Shown: positions 27,743 through 36,060, counted from the first letter of the stretch. The stretch is 42,488 bases of DNA from Microcaldota archaeon (GCA_027334165.1 DAHWXM010000007.1:1-42488); one strand, 5' to 3'. A program made the numbers and translations. The notes: generated from the letters alone by a model not told the origin.

Positions 27743-29619
27743 TTAGACAACCTCTTAAGCATGAGATGCAGCTCTTCGCCGTCGACATTAAGTCTGTGCT
27801 TGCTCATTATTGCCTTTGCCAGTAATTCCGGAGATGCGTCTTGAAGTTCTGCGGAGACCTTTTCGACAAGTCTTTCCAGATCCTTTCCGGAGATCCTGCC
27901 TGCTCCGAGTTCCTTGATTGCCGCATCAACGCTGGCATCTTTTTTGGACAGGAGCTTTATTATCTCCTCAACGCCCTGTTTGGTTATCTTTGCGGACGAA
28001 TAACGTGAGAACACGTCAACTATGCGTTGCTCCCCAATCACATCGACGCTGTACCCCGCGCGGCGTAATTCTGTGAATTTCTGTAATAGCACATTGGCAA
28101 CGAAGCGCCTGTCCGCAGTGGTTTTCGAGGCGATGTTGTGGTAGAGCTGCAGGTACGATGACAGGAGAAGTTGCTGTGTTGTGGCTGCGTTTCCTATGTC
28201 TTTCATCAACTGCTCTTCCTCCAACGCCGGGTTAGGGGCGTCGGTCATCGCTCGTGCCAGCATGTCCCCGGTGACGTTTATCGGAGTCAGGTCTGTTTCG
28301 GGGTACATCCTTGAGCCCCCTGGAAGCGGCCTGAGGAAGCGCGTTGTGCACGTGTCGGTATTAAGCACGCCTCGCGTTTCCAGCGGGACGCCTTGGCGCA
28401 CCATGCTTACGCGCTGCAGTGCAAAATCCATAGCAACGTATACCTTTGCTTTGCTTCCGGCTATTAGTATAAACGCGTCGCCTGGTTTGACAGACAATGC
28501 TGCGCGCACTTCCTTAAGCTCGGATTCTGAAAAGCCGTAGGCAGCGAGATCTTCATCGCTGTGTATTATGCCATTCACACCGCCCATTTTTGCATAGTCA
28601 CTTATCTCACTGCCAAGTCGTCTGTCGGGATTTATCTCACGACCCAGTAGGCCTCCGCCAAAAGGAATTCTTACACCTAGAACCACACCACCGGCCCGCA
28701 ACTCGTTTGCTACGATCCTTACTGAAGTGGAGTGTAGCCTCGCCGTAATGTCTATCACTCGGTCGGGATCCCCAAGACCCCTGCTCTCGGCTTCTTCTTT
28801 CAGTGCGAGCAGTGCTTGTTGTCTCTTTACTTCGTTCTCTATGAAGCCGTCAATGGTATTTACCTCCTGGAGGCCCTTTATCTCCGTCCTTGCGCCGCCG
28901 GATATAGAAACATTCACGTCTTGACGTATGGAGCCTATGCCGCGCTGCACTTTTCCGGTGAGCCGCAGTAGCAGACCTATACGTAGGGCAACGTTCTTCG
29001 CCTCAGAAGGGGACCGCAGATAGGGATACGTGTCTATCTCTACAAGCGGGATGCCTATTCTACTGGTATCGTAAACGGTGCTATCCTCACCCTTTTCAAT
29101 TATGCCTGCCGATTCCTCCTCTAACATCATCCCGGTTATGAGCACTTCGTGGTCGTTGATAGTAATCCTGCCATTCATGCCAACCTTTGTGGTTCTTTGG
29201 AAGGCGCTGGGGTTGCTTCCGTCTACGACTTCCTTTCTCATGGGTTCGAGTTCATCCGGTATGGTCATGCCAAGGCTTTTTGCAATACTCAATGCCACCG
29301 CAAGGGCATCGTTGTTCATGCCGTGCGGCGGTTCCTCATCCAAATCAACTATACAGGAGGCTTCGTTGTTAACCCTGTACACGAATCTTGTGCGCTTTTT
29401 TTCTTCAAAAAGTGCAGACCTGTCGACATCGCCGAGCTCGCCGGCTACCGCACGCTGATAGCGTGATATTTCTGGATCTAATCTGGTAGTTTCCTTTGCT
29501 CCGTGCGTTGGGCAGGAGCAGAAGAGTTTTTCGGCGGTTGCAAGACGCTGGTGTATCTCTAGTCCGCACATGAAGCCCAGGTCTGAATAGTTTTTAATGT
29601 CATTTTTGTTTTCGGTCAT
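27739..29619 (-). CDS. gatE: glutamyl-tRNA(Gln) amidotransferase subunit E
   Basis: MCGLEIHQRLATAEKLFCSCP; GatB/E-like body and C-terminal GatB-domain-like region; next to gatD. Confidence 0.95.
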   Translation of the reverse strand: MTENKNDIKNYSDLGFMCGLEIHQRLATAEKLFCSCPTHGAKETTRLDPEISRYQRAVAGELGDVDRSALFEEKKRTRFVYRVNNEASCIVDLDEEPPHGMNNDALAVALSIAKSLGMTIPDELEPMRKEVVDGSNPSAFQRTTKVGMNGRITINDHEVLITGMMLEEESAGIIEKGEDSTVYDTSRIGIPLVEIDTYPYLRSPSEAKNVALRIGLLLRLTGKVQRGIGSIRQDVNVSISGGARTEIKGLQEVNTIDGFIENEVKRQQALLALKEEAESRGLGDPDRVIDITARLHSTSVRIVANELRAGGVVLGVRIPFGGGLLGREINPDRRLGSEISDYAKMGGVNGIIHSDEDLAAYGFSESELKEVRAALSVKPGDAFILIAGSKAKVYVAMDFALQRVSMVRQGVPLETRGVLNTDTCTTRFLRPLPGGSRMYPETDLTPINVTGDMLARAMTDAPNPALEEEQLMKDIGNAATTQQLLLSSYLQLYHNIASKTTADRRFVANVLLQKFTELRRAGYSVDVIGEQRIVDVFSRYSSAKITKQGVEEIIKLLSKKDASVDAAIKELGAGRISGKDLERLVEKVSAELQDASPELLAKAIMSKHRLNVDGEELHLMLKRLSK

Positions 29620-29631
29620 TTGAAACGCCGT

Positions 29632-30951
29632 TCAGTCCTCCGTGTAGGTTATTCTATTGCTTATCTCGCCAACCATGTTCTTGTTCAGCAGGCGCCTTGC
29701 GTCTTCGACACCATAGTTGCCTAAGAGCCAGCCAAGCTTTATGTAAGCGACTTCGGGCATCATGTCCTCGCAGTAGATAACTCCCAGCGATGCCAGTGTG
29801 CGGGCCGTGCTGTACACGTTTTTGTTGACCCGCCCGTTTATGCACTGAGAGGTCATGCCCACCAGAACGCCCTTCTTAACAGCCTTGCGTATCGCCTCTG
29901 CCCACGAGTATTCTTCGTGCTGCGTGAAGACAGGGACGTGGCCGAGACCGGTACCCTCTATTATGATGCCCTTGTAACCGTCATCAGTATAGTAGTCCAA
30001 TATCTTTGGGTCAGCGTTGGGGTGCACTTTGACTAGTGCCGTTTTGGACTCGAATCCCGTTTTTGCAGATATGTGATGTGTGTCTTGGGGAGGGAGGGCG
30101 CTGTAGGTTATTTCTTTGGTTAACACGTTTATCGTTGCGGCTGGAAGGGAGTTTATCGGCCTGAAGGCATCCCTGCGTGAAGTGTGCATCTTCCTGGACC
30201 GTGTTCCTTTTATAAACACACAGGTTTCGTCGGAAGAACCGGCGTGCATGCACGTGCCTACCCCTATCGGTTTCCCTTCTGCTGCAAGGGCCACGGCGCA
30301 TGCCAGATTGGTGAACGCATCGCTGGATCCCCTATCGCTGCTTCGTTGTGCCCCAGTTATCACAACGGGCCCGGGGGGATCCTGAAGCATGAAACTTATT
30401 GCTGCGGAAGTGTAATGCATAGTGTCGGTCCCCATCGCCACAACAACACCCCTGCTCCCGGAAGAAAACGCGTTCTCTATTGCCTCCGCTATTGCGCCCC
30501 ATTCAAAATGTGTTATGTCCTCGCTGAACGTGTGCATGAGGTCTACCACGTGCACCTCGGCTATGTCCCCTAGTTCCGGCACTTCGCCGATGAGTTCTTC
30601 TGGGGTGGTCAGCACCTTCACTCCACCAGTTAGGTAGTCCACCTTGCTGCCTATTGTTCCTCCAGTATACAGGAGCGTTACTCTGGGCAGACCGCTTGCC
30701 GTTGCGTGCTTTGGTTTGTTTGGCGCGGTCTTTCTTTCCATTGATGGAAGCTTTGATATCTTCTCTCCAGAGTACCGCAGCCCGATATTGTACCCGTCAT
30801 CCTGTTTTATGATAAGAATCTCGTGGTCTCCGGATTCGGGACGTGGCATCAGTATGCCTTCGTATTCTGTGCCACCTTTTACGATGTGCAGCCTGCCCCC
30901 TATTTTAACATCTTCTTTATTTATCGCTTCGAGGATCTTTTTGCTGTACAT
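29632..30951 (-). CDS. gatD: glutamyl-tRNA(Gln) amidotransferase subunit D (asparaginase-like)
   Basis: VTLLYTGGTIGSKVDYLTGGV and VVAMGTDTMHYTSAAISFML asparaginase motifs. Confidence 0.95.
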   Translation of the reverse strand: MYSKKILEAINKEDVKIGGRLHIVKGGTEYEGILMPRPESGDHEILIIKQDDGYNIGLRYSGEKISKLPSMERKTAPNKPKHATASGLPRVTLLYTGGTIGSKVDYLTGGVKVLTTPEELIGEVPELGDIAEVHVVDLMHTFSEDITHFEWGAIAEAIENAFSSGSRGVVVAMGTDTMHYTSAAISFMLQDPPGPVVITGAQRSSDRGSSDAFTNLACAVALAAEGKPIGVGTCMHAGSSDETCVFIKGTRSRKMHTSRRDAFRPINSLPAATINVLTKEITYSALPPQDTHHISAKTGFESKTALVKVHPNADPKILDYYTDDGYKGIIIEGTGLGHVPVFTQHEEYSWAEAIRKAVKKGVLVGMTSQCINGRVNKNVYSTARTLASLGVIYCEDMMPEVAYIKLGWLLGNYGVEDARRLLNKNMVGEISNRITYTED

Positions 30952-31022
30952 GTGTGCCGCCGCGGATAGATATTAATTCTGGCTCACACATATTTATTGA
31001 TTTGCAGAAGGGGCTTTGAAGA

Positions 31023-31106
31023 TGCGCCAGCCGGGGATCGAACCCGGGTATTCAGCTTTTTCCTTGATAATGGGAAGCTGAGATCCTACCACTAGATTAC
31101 TGGCGC
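31023..31106 (-). tRNA. tRNA-Gly(CCC) with a 13-nt intron at 37/38
   Basis: Minus strand GCGCCAG TA ATCT AGTGGTA GGAT C TCAGC TTCCCA[TTATCAAGGAAAA]A GCTGA ATA CCCGG GTTCGATC CCCGG CTGGCGC A; intron = 31058..31070. Confidence 0.9.
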
Positions 31107-31112
31107 ACTTTG

Positions 31113-31880
31113 TTATCTTATGTACGAGAGGGGTTGCTTTGGTCCTGGCGCGGCCTCCTGTTGCGCCCCTGACGCCTTTTCCAATTCCTTGAGTAGGTTT
31201 TCTGTCTCAGTCTTTATCTTATCCATGCTAGAGAGATCTACGTCGATGCCCAGCATCTTTACGAGTTTTTCCATTACCGCTTTGGCGGCATTGGCGTCTA
31301 TCTCCAACATGCCGGTCTCGCCCATAAGGCATGCAGCTGGTATGCCTTGCTTCTTCGCAAACGCCAGTATAAGGCCTGCGGACCCCCATATAGCACCATT
31401 TGCCTGGCCGATCAGTATGCCCTGCTTCGACAGTGCCTTGCGCTCCTTGTCTTCGGTTGCAACCCCGAATACGCGTGGGTTCTGTGTGTATTGGCTGCTT
31501 ATATTGTAGCCCCCGATGGTGTAAATCTTCTTGCCGCCGAGAGACTTGAAGAATCGCACTATCTTGTCATTGACCTCGTACTGGCCCTCGGGGGTGCCGG
31601 CCTGAATGTCGCCAACAAGAACAACGACGCTCTGTTTTGTTTTCTTGTTGTTAAAATAATAGAAACGGTTGTTTACAAGCCTTATACCGCCATTCTTAAG
31701 CATCAGCACCTGGTGCAGGAAGTGTGGAGACTGCAGCGTGGCAAACTTCTTTGCGTTGAGAGATGTTTTTAGGTGTTCCCCTACGAGGCTTCCGACAGTT
31801 CCTATGCCGGGCAGACCGACCACAAGTATGGGGTTGTGGAGCTTCACCTTCTTGTCGTAATATATCGTCGTCTTTTCCAT
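31113..31880 (-). CDS. PAC2-family (proteasome assembly chaperone-like) protein
   Basis: NPILVVGLPGIGTVGSLVGEHL...KIYTIGGYNI...GLILAFAKKQGIPAACLMGET. Confidence 0.85.
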   Translation of the reverse strand: MEKTTIYYDKKVKLHNPILVVGLPGIGTVGSLVGEHLKTSLNAKKFATLQSPHFLHQVLMLKNGGIRLVNNRFYYFNNKKTKQSVVVLVGDIQAGTPEGQYEVNDKIVRFFKSLGGKKIYTIGGYNISSQYTQNPRVFGVATEDKERKALSKQGILIGQANGAIWGSAGLILAFAKKQGIPAACLMGETGMLEIDANAAKAVMEKLVKMLGIDVDLSSMDKIKTETENLLKELEKASGAQQEAAPGPKQPLSYIR

Positions 31881-32645
31881 TCACTGCGCCTTGTTTTCTG
31901 ATCTCATTGAGAAGGTTATCTTCTTTCCGTACTTTTTCAATATGTTTTCCGCAGCGCGTATCTTATCCTCGGCCTTAGGGTAGCTAGCGTCTTCCGAAAC
32001 AAGCCGGTAGTGTGGAGCACCCAGGTACAGCACATTGACACCCGTGCTTTCTATTGCTGCCAGGGCTTCGCGTATTACAGAAACCCCCGCTCCTGGATCT
32101 ATAATGTTAAGTTCGAGCGTGTATGATACCTCGAACCGCTTTGGTTTTATGTTCTTGAACACGATGTCGTACAGGGCGTCCTTGAAGTTCTTGTCCTTGA
32201 ATCCCGAAAGCGGGTCGCGCTTTTCGAATATATCATTGACAAGGTCAGCGTATGTGTGCTCTTTCTCCGCCACGGCCTTTATGATATCTTCCTTGCTATC
32301 CGCCGATTTTGATAGTTCTACGGCCTTCATGAACAGGTCTTCGGCGCGCTTTTCTAGGTTGTATTCCTCAAGCTTGTTTTTCTTCTCTGCCGTGCTGACT
32401 TTCTTGAACGATATGTCTACGGCTCTTTTTTGTTTGTCTACGAATATTACTTTCGCGACTTCCTTCTGCCCTTCTTTTATTATCCCGTGTATGTTCTTTA
32501 TCCATCCGGACGCTATTTCTGATATTGGAAGGAACGCATCGACGCCGTACTCTTGTAGAGTACAGTATGCCCCGTACGGCATTATCTTGCTAACCCTTGC
32601 AATAACTAATTCGTTTGTTTCTGGCAGCTCCTTTCGGATAATCAT
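31881..32645 (-). CDS. translation initiation factor aIF2 subunit alpha
   Basis: N-terminal S1 domain PETNELVIARVSKIMPYGAYCTLQEYGVDAFLPISEIASGWIKNIH; aIF2-alpha organisation. Confidence 0.9.
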   Translation of the reverse strand: MIIRKELPETNELVIARVSKIMPYGAYCTLQEYGVDAFLPISEIASGWIKNIHGIIKEGQKEVAKVIFVDKQKRAVDISFKKVSTAEKKNKLEEYNLEKRAEDLFMKAVELSKSADSKEDIIKAVAEKEHTYADLVNDIFEKRDPLSGFKDKNFKDALYDIVFKNIKPKRFEVSYTLELNIIDPGAGVSVIREALAAIESTGVNVLYLGAPHYRLVSEDASYPKAEDKIRAAENILKKYGKKITFSMRSENKAQ

Positions 32646-32650
32646 TCACA

Positions 32651-32941
32651 TCAGCGCTTGATCTCGATTTTTTTCTTTGTTCTCATGCCGAATACGCGCT
32701 CGCTGGCTTTCTTGCATACCGAGCAGGTAAGCATGGTCTTCTGTTTCTTCCCAAGCTTCTTTGGATGTATCTTAGGTTCTACGCTCCCAACGTAACCGCG
32801 TATTGCCCTTTCGTGCCTTCTGGTGCCGATGCTGAGCCCCGATTGCTGTTTCTTTGTGTACGGCTTTACCGTGTGTTTTGTGTGTTTGTTGCAGTATTTG
32901 CAGTATGCCATTATTTCCTTTTCTATTTTCATAAAGCTCAT
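32651..32941 (-). CDS. rpl44e: 50S ribosomal protein L44e
   Basis: YCKYCNKHTKHTVKPYTKKQQSGLSIGTRRHERAIRGYVGSVEPKIHPKKLGKKQKTMLTCSVCKK. Confidence 0.9.
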   Translation of the reverse strand: MSFMKIEKEIMAYCKYCNKHTKHTVKPYTKKQQSGLSIGTRRHERAIRGYVGSVEPKIHPKKLGKKQKTMLTCSVCKKASERVFGMRTKKKIEIKR

Positions 32942-33411
32942 TCCTCTATTCTCTCGCCGATTTTGTTGTTTATTATGAATTCTGCGTCTGAGGGGTTGGT
33001 TATTGCCACCGTCTCCCCCTCCTGGTAAGGACCGATAGTGCTGCCAGTAGTAGTTATGACTTCTGGTATTTTTATAACTATCCTTATATGCACGGGTTTT
33101 TGCTGTTTCTCCCCCCCGTTTAAAAACGAAAGGATCCGCTCGTATGTTCTTCTTTCTTCTTCCGGGATGGGATCCGGGAGCGGTTTTCCATACGCCAAAT
33201 ATATCAATATCTTTTGCCTTCTCTTTTGCTTAAGTGCGGAAAGGGTGGATTTGTGATTCTGTGCCTCCGCGGCCGATGATGTGCCGGTCTCGCCACTAAG
33301 CTCCGATTCTGCCGTTTTATAAAAATCGCTGGGGAGCTGCAGCAGCTCGCCAGTTTTCTTTTCTTCGTTGAACTTGTTGAATAAGGAATCTAAAACTTTT
33401 TCAGAATTCAT
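32938..33411 (-). CDS. archaeal GINS complex subunit (Gins51-like)
   Basis: LQLPSDFYKTAESEL..., KRRQKILIYLAYGKPLPDPIPEEERRTYERILSFL, C-terminal IPEVITTTGSTIGPYQEGETVAITNPSDAEFIINNKIGERIE; next to L44e. Confidence 0.7.
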   Translation of the reverse strand: MNSEKVLDSLFNKFNEEKKTGELLQLPSDFYKTAESELSGETGTSSAAEAQNHKSTLSALKQKRRQKILIYLAYGKPLPDPIPEEERRTYERILSFLNGGEKQQKPVHIRIVIKIPEVITTTGSTIGPYQEGETVAITNPSDAEFIINNKIGERIEE

Positions 33412-33435
33412 TCAAAATCACATCCCATGAGAGTG

Positions 33436-33535
33436 CAGTTCCACTATTATTTTTAGAGTTTCTGTGTTTTTATATAATAATGAATGGCATATTCTTATTA
33501 TATATTATACAAAGAAAACACGAATAGTGGAACTG
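33436..33535. repeat. 100-bp imperfect inverted repeat with 13-bp perfect termini (MITE-like or structured leader)
   Basis: CAGTTCCACTATT (33436-33448) / AATAGTGGAACTG (33523-33535), with inner TATATAATAA (33471-33480) / TTATTATATA (33495-33504). Confidence 0.75.
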
Positions 33536-33543
33536 TGGGGTGA

Positions 33544-33618
33544 TAGCGAGGGGTGGATTTGAACCACCGATCTCCGGGTTATGAGCCCGGCGGGCACTCC
33601 ATGCTACCCTACCTCGCT
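33544..33618 (-). tRNA. initiator tRNA-Met(CAT)
   Basis: AGCGAGGTAGGGTAGCATGGAGTGCCCGCCGGGCTCATAACCCGGAGATCGGTGGTTCAAATCCACCCCTCGCT; A1-U72 pair and GGG/CCC at the base of the anticodon stem are initiator features. Confidence 0.95.
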
Positions 33619-33669
33619 TTACTCGTATTAGATGAACAGCATTGTATTTAATACAATCTCCCAGAACAC

Positions 33670-34395
33670 TTACACCGGTGTTGTTTTGGGCTGTATTATC
33701 TTGCTGTTTGCCTGTTCTTTGTCCAACACTTCCAGCAGTTTGCCGCACTCACACCTGAAATTTACTTCAAACGCAGAATCGAACGGCAAGATAACCTTCT
33801 GATCCTCATAACATGCTGGGCAGAAGAAGAAGTCATTGCAGTTTTCCTGCAGCGCGGGTCCGTGCTCCTGTTGTTTTTCCATGAGCGTGCCGTGGAACAC
33901 CGTGAGCTTCTGTCTGTCGAGGTACCACTTAAATGTGAGCCACCCCTTACTGTCCTTGTTTATCTCATACTTCGTTATTCCGTACCCATTAAGCACGTTA
34001 AGCATCCTTCTCACCTCGTTGACCTTGATGTTCATCTTGGTAGCCAGTTTGTCGTCAGTCAATTGACCAGAATTCAGGTGGTCGACCAGTGTCAGTGCCT
34101 GCCTGCCTACGTTCTTGGACACAAAATCGGAAAAAACAACGGAGCTTATTATTCCGTGCGCCTCCTTCACTTTTTCAACATCCTCCACCACCTCGACAAC
34201 CGACGGTTTCTGTAGCCTACCGGTGCCAGCGGCCTTGGGGTTTCCTACCTTCTTAACGGTGTGTTTTTGGGTCACCATCTTTGAGACCACGCGCCGAGAC
34301 GGTCTCGTCACTGCTTTTTTATTCACCATCCTGCGTGCAGTGACCTTAGAAACGGACGCATTTACCCTACCCTTTATTTTTTTAGAGGATTTCAT
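33670..34395 (-). CDS. tfe: transcription factor E (TFE/TFIIE-alpha homolog) with basic N-terminal extension
   Basis: Winged helix ALTLVDHLNSGQLTDDKLATKMNIKVNEVRRMLNVLNGYGITKY; zinc ribbon FFFCPACYEDQKVILPFDSAFEVNFRCECG. Likely start MKSSKKIKG at 34395. Confidence 0.85.
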   Translation of the reverse strand: MKSSKKIKGRVNASVSKVTARRMVNKKAVTRPSRRVVSKMVTQKHTVKKVGNPKAAGTGRLQKPSVVEVVEDVEKVKEAHGIISSVVFSDFVSKNVGRQALTLVDHLNSGQLTDDKLATKMNIKVNEVRRMLNVLNGYGITKYEINKDSKGWLTFKWYLDRQKLTVFHGTLMEKQQEHGPALQENCNDFFFCPACYEDQKVILPFDSAFEVNFRCECGKLLEVLDKEQANSKIIQPKTTPV

Positions 34396-34557
34396 GACAA
34401 TCACCAGGCCTTTTGATAAGGACGGCTTCGGAACGACAATATAATTGTGCACGTTCACATATTTATATTATCCCTTCGTTTTCTGTCCCTGTACTCGTAA
34501 ATTAACGGCCTGAGGCACACAGCGCTGACATGCCCCACTCATTCCGTTAAGCATCAG

Positions 34558-34632
34558 CGGGCCCGGGGGGATTTGAACCCTCGACTTGCTGGTTAAGAGC
34601 CAGCCACTCTGACCAAGCTGAGTTACGGACCC
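34558..34632 (-). tRNA. tRNA-Lys(CTT)
   Basis: GGGTCCGTAACTCAGCTTGGTCAGAGTGGCTGGCTCTTAACCAGCAAGTCGAGGGTTCAAATCCCCCCGGGCCC; anticodon CTT. Confidence 0.92.
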
Positions 34633-34668
34633 AAGATGAAGGATGCGACAGCAATATATGTAATAATA

Positions 34669-36013
34669 CTATTTTAACTCTTTCTTCAGGAACCTCTCCA
34701 AAGCCGCATCAAGGGTCTTGCCCCTTGGTTTCAGCTCGTACGTGACCCTAACTATCAGCTTGTTTACTACTATCACCTTTCGTAGGTCTATGGGGGTTGC
34801 AGAGATAACGGAATCACAATCCGCGCTGTTTATCGTGTCCTGCAGGTCTCTTATCTGCTTTGGACTGTATCCCACAGCAGGCAGTTCGTCCGACAGCCTC
34901 GGATATTTCATGAACGTATCTTTTATCGAACCTACAGCATATTTCTTGGCGTTGACTATTTCCTTTGCGCCATACTCCTTCGCCGCTACGGTCCCAGCCC
35001 CAAACTTCATTCCGCCGTGTGTTATCGTCGGTCCGTCTTCCACCACAAGAACCCGCTTGCCCTTTATGTTTCCAGCATTGTCAACACGTATGATCGAATC
35101 CGCCATAACTATTCTTGCCGATTTATTTATCCCCTCCAGATTTCTGGCAACACGATCTATGTCGGACCTTTGTGCCGAGTTGGCCTTGTTTATTATGATC
35201 ACGTCCGCCAACCTCGCGACCGTTTCTCCAGGATAATAGTTTAATTCGTCGCCGGCCCGCAGCGGATCCGCCACTACAATGCTCATGTCGGGCTTCACAA
35301 ACGACGCATCGTTATTACCACCATCCCAAAGTATTACATCGGCGTCCTTCTCTGCACGCCTGAGCACCTCTCCATAATCCACCCCTGCGTATACCCAGAA
35401 CCCATTAACTATGTGGGGCTCATAATCTTCGCGCTCCTCTACGGTGGTCTTATACCTGTCAAGGTCTTTCAAGTCTTTAAAAACCTCCACCGACTGTTCC
35501 TTCAGGATCCCATATGGCATGGGGTGCCTTATTATTGCAGCCTTTACCCCATGTTCTCTGAGCCAAAGCGATATGTATCTCGAAGTCTGACTCTTACCAA
35601 CCCCCGTTCTCACGCCACAAACAGAAATGACGGGTTTAGAGGATTTTATCATCGTGCGCTCCGGGGCAACAAGCCAGAAGTCGGAGCCATTTGCATTTGC
35701 TATGCTAGCCTTCTCCATCACATCGACGTACCGGAGGTCGCTATACGACATGACGCACACCCCAACATTCATGCTTTTCACGAGCCGCGGCAGTTCGCTT
35801 TCATCATATATCCGTATGCCCTTCGGATAAAGGCTACCGCTGAGCTCTTTTGGATACATCCTCCCGGAAATGAACGGTATTTGCGCAGCGGTAAATCCAA
35901 CCACGTTGTAGCTGGGATCGGAGCGGAACAAGACGTTGAAGTTGTGGAATACGCGGGCCCTAGAGCCTATCGCGACCAGCCGCCCCTATTATGATAACAT
36001 TTTTTGTATCCAT
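34669..36013 (-). CDS. cpgS: cyclic 2,3-diphosphoglycerate synthetase-like (COG2403); two exons: 36013..35969 and 35949..34669
   Basis: Exon 1 MDTKNVIIIGAAGRD, exon 2 FHNFNVLFRSDPSYNVVGFTAAQIP...; CGVRTGVGKSQTSRYIS P-loop. Spliced length 1326 nt = 441 aa + stop. Confidence 0.8.
35950..35968 (-). other. candidate 19-nt bulge-helix-bulge intron in a protein-coding gene
   Basis: Minus strand 5'-GGTCGCGAT[AGGCTCTAGGGCCCGCGTA]TTCCACAAC-3'. CGCG/CGCG 4-bp helix, 3-nt bulges AUA and UAU, inner hairpin GGCU-CUAG-GGCC. Removal restores the frame. Confidence 0.8.
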
Positions 36014-36033
36014 CGAATTACCAATTTTAACAC

Positions 36034-36060
36034 ACACAAAGAACTTTTATCTCTTTGTGT
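36034..36060. promoter_or_regulatory. 9-bp inverted repeat flanking the cpgS TATA-like element
   Basis: ACACAAAGA-acttttatc-TCTTTGTGT; minus-strand spacer gataaaagt resembles an archaeal TATA box about 30 nt upstream of the ATG at 36013. Confidence 0.6.

Noticed and set aside
34501-34560. C/D-box sRNA candidate
   Set aside because: A TGATGC box-C-like stretch exists but there is no proper C box (RTGATGA) with a matching terminal D box (CTGA).
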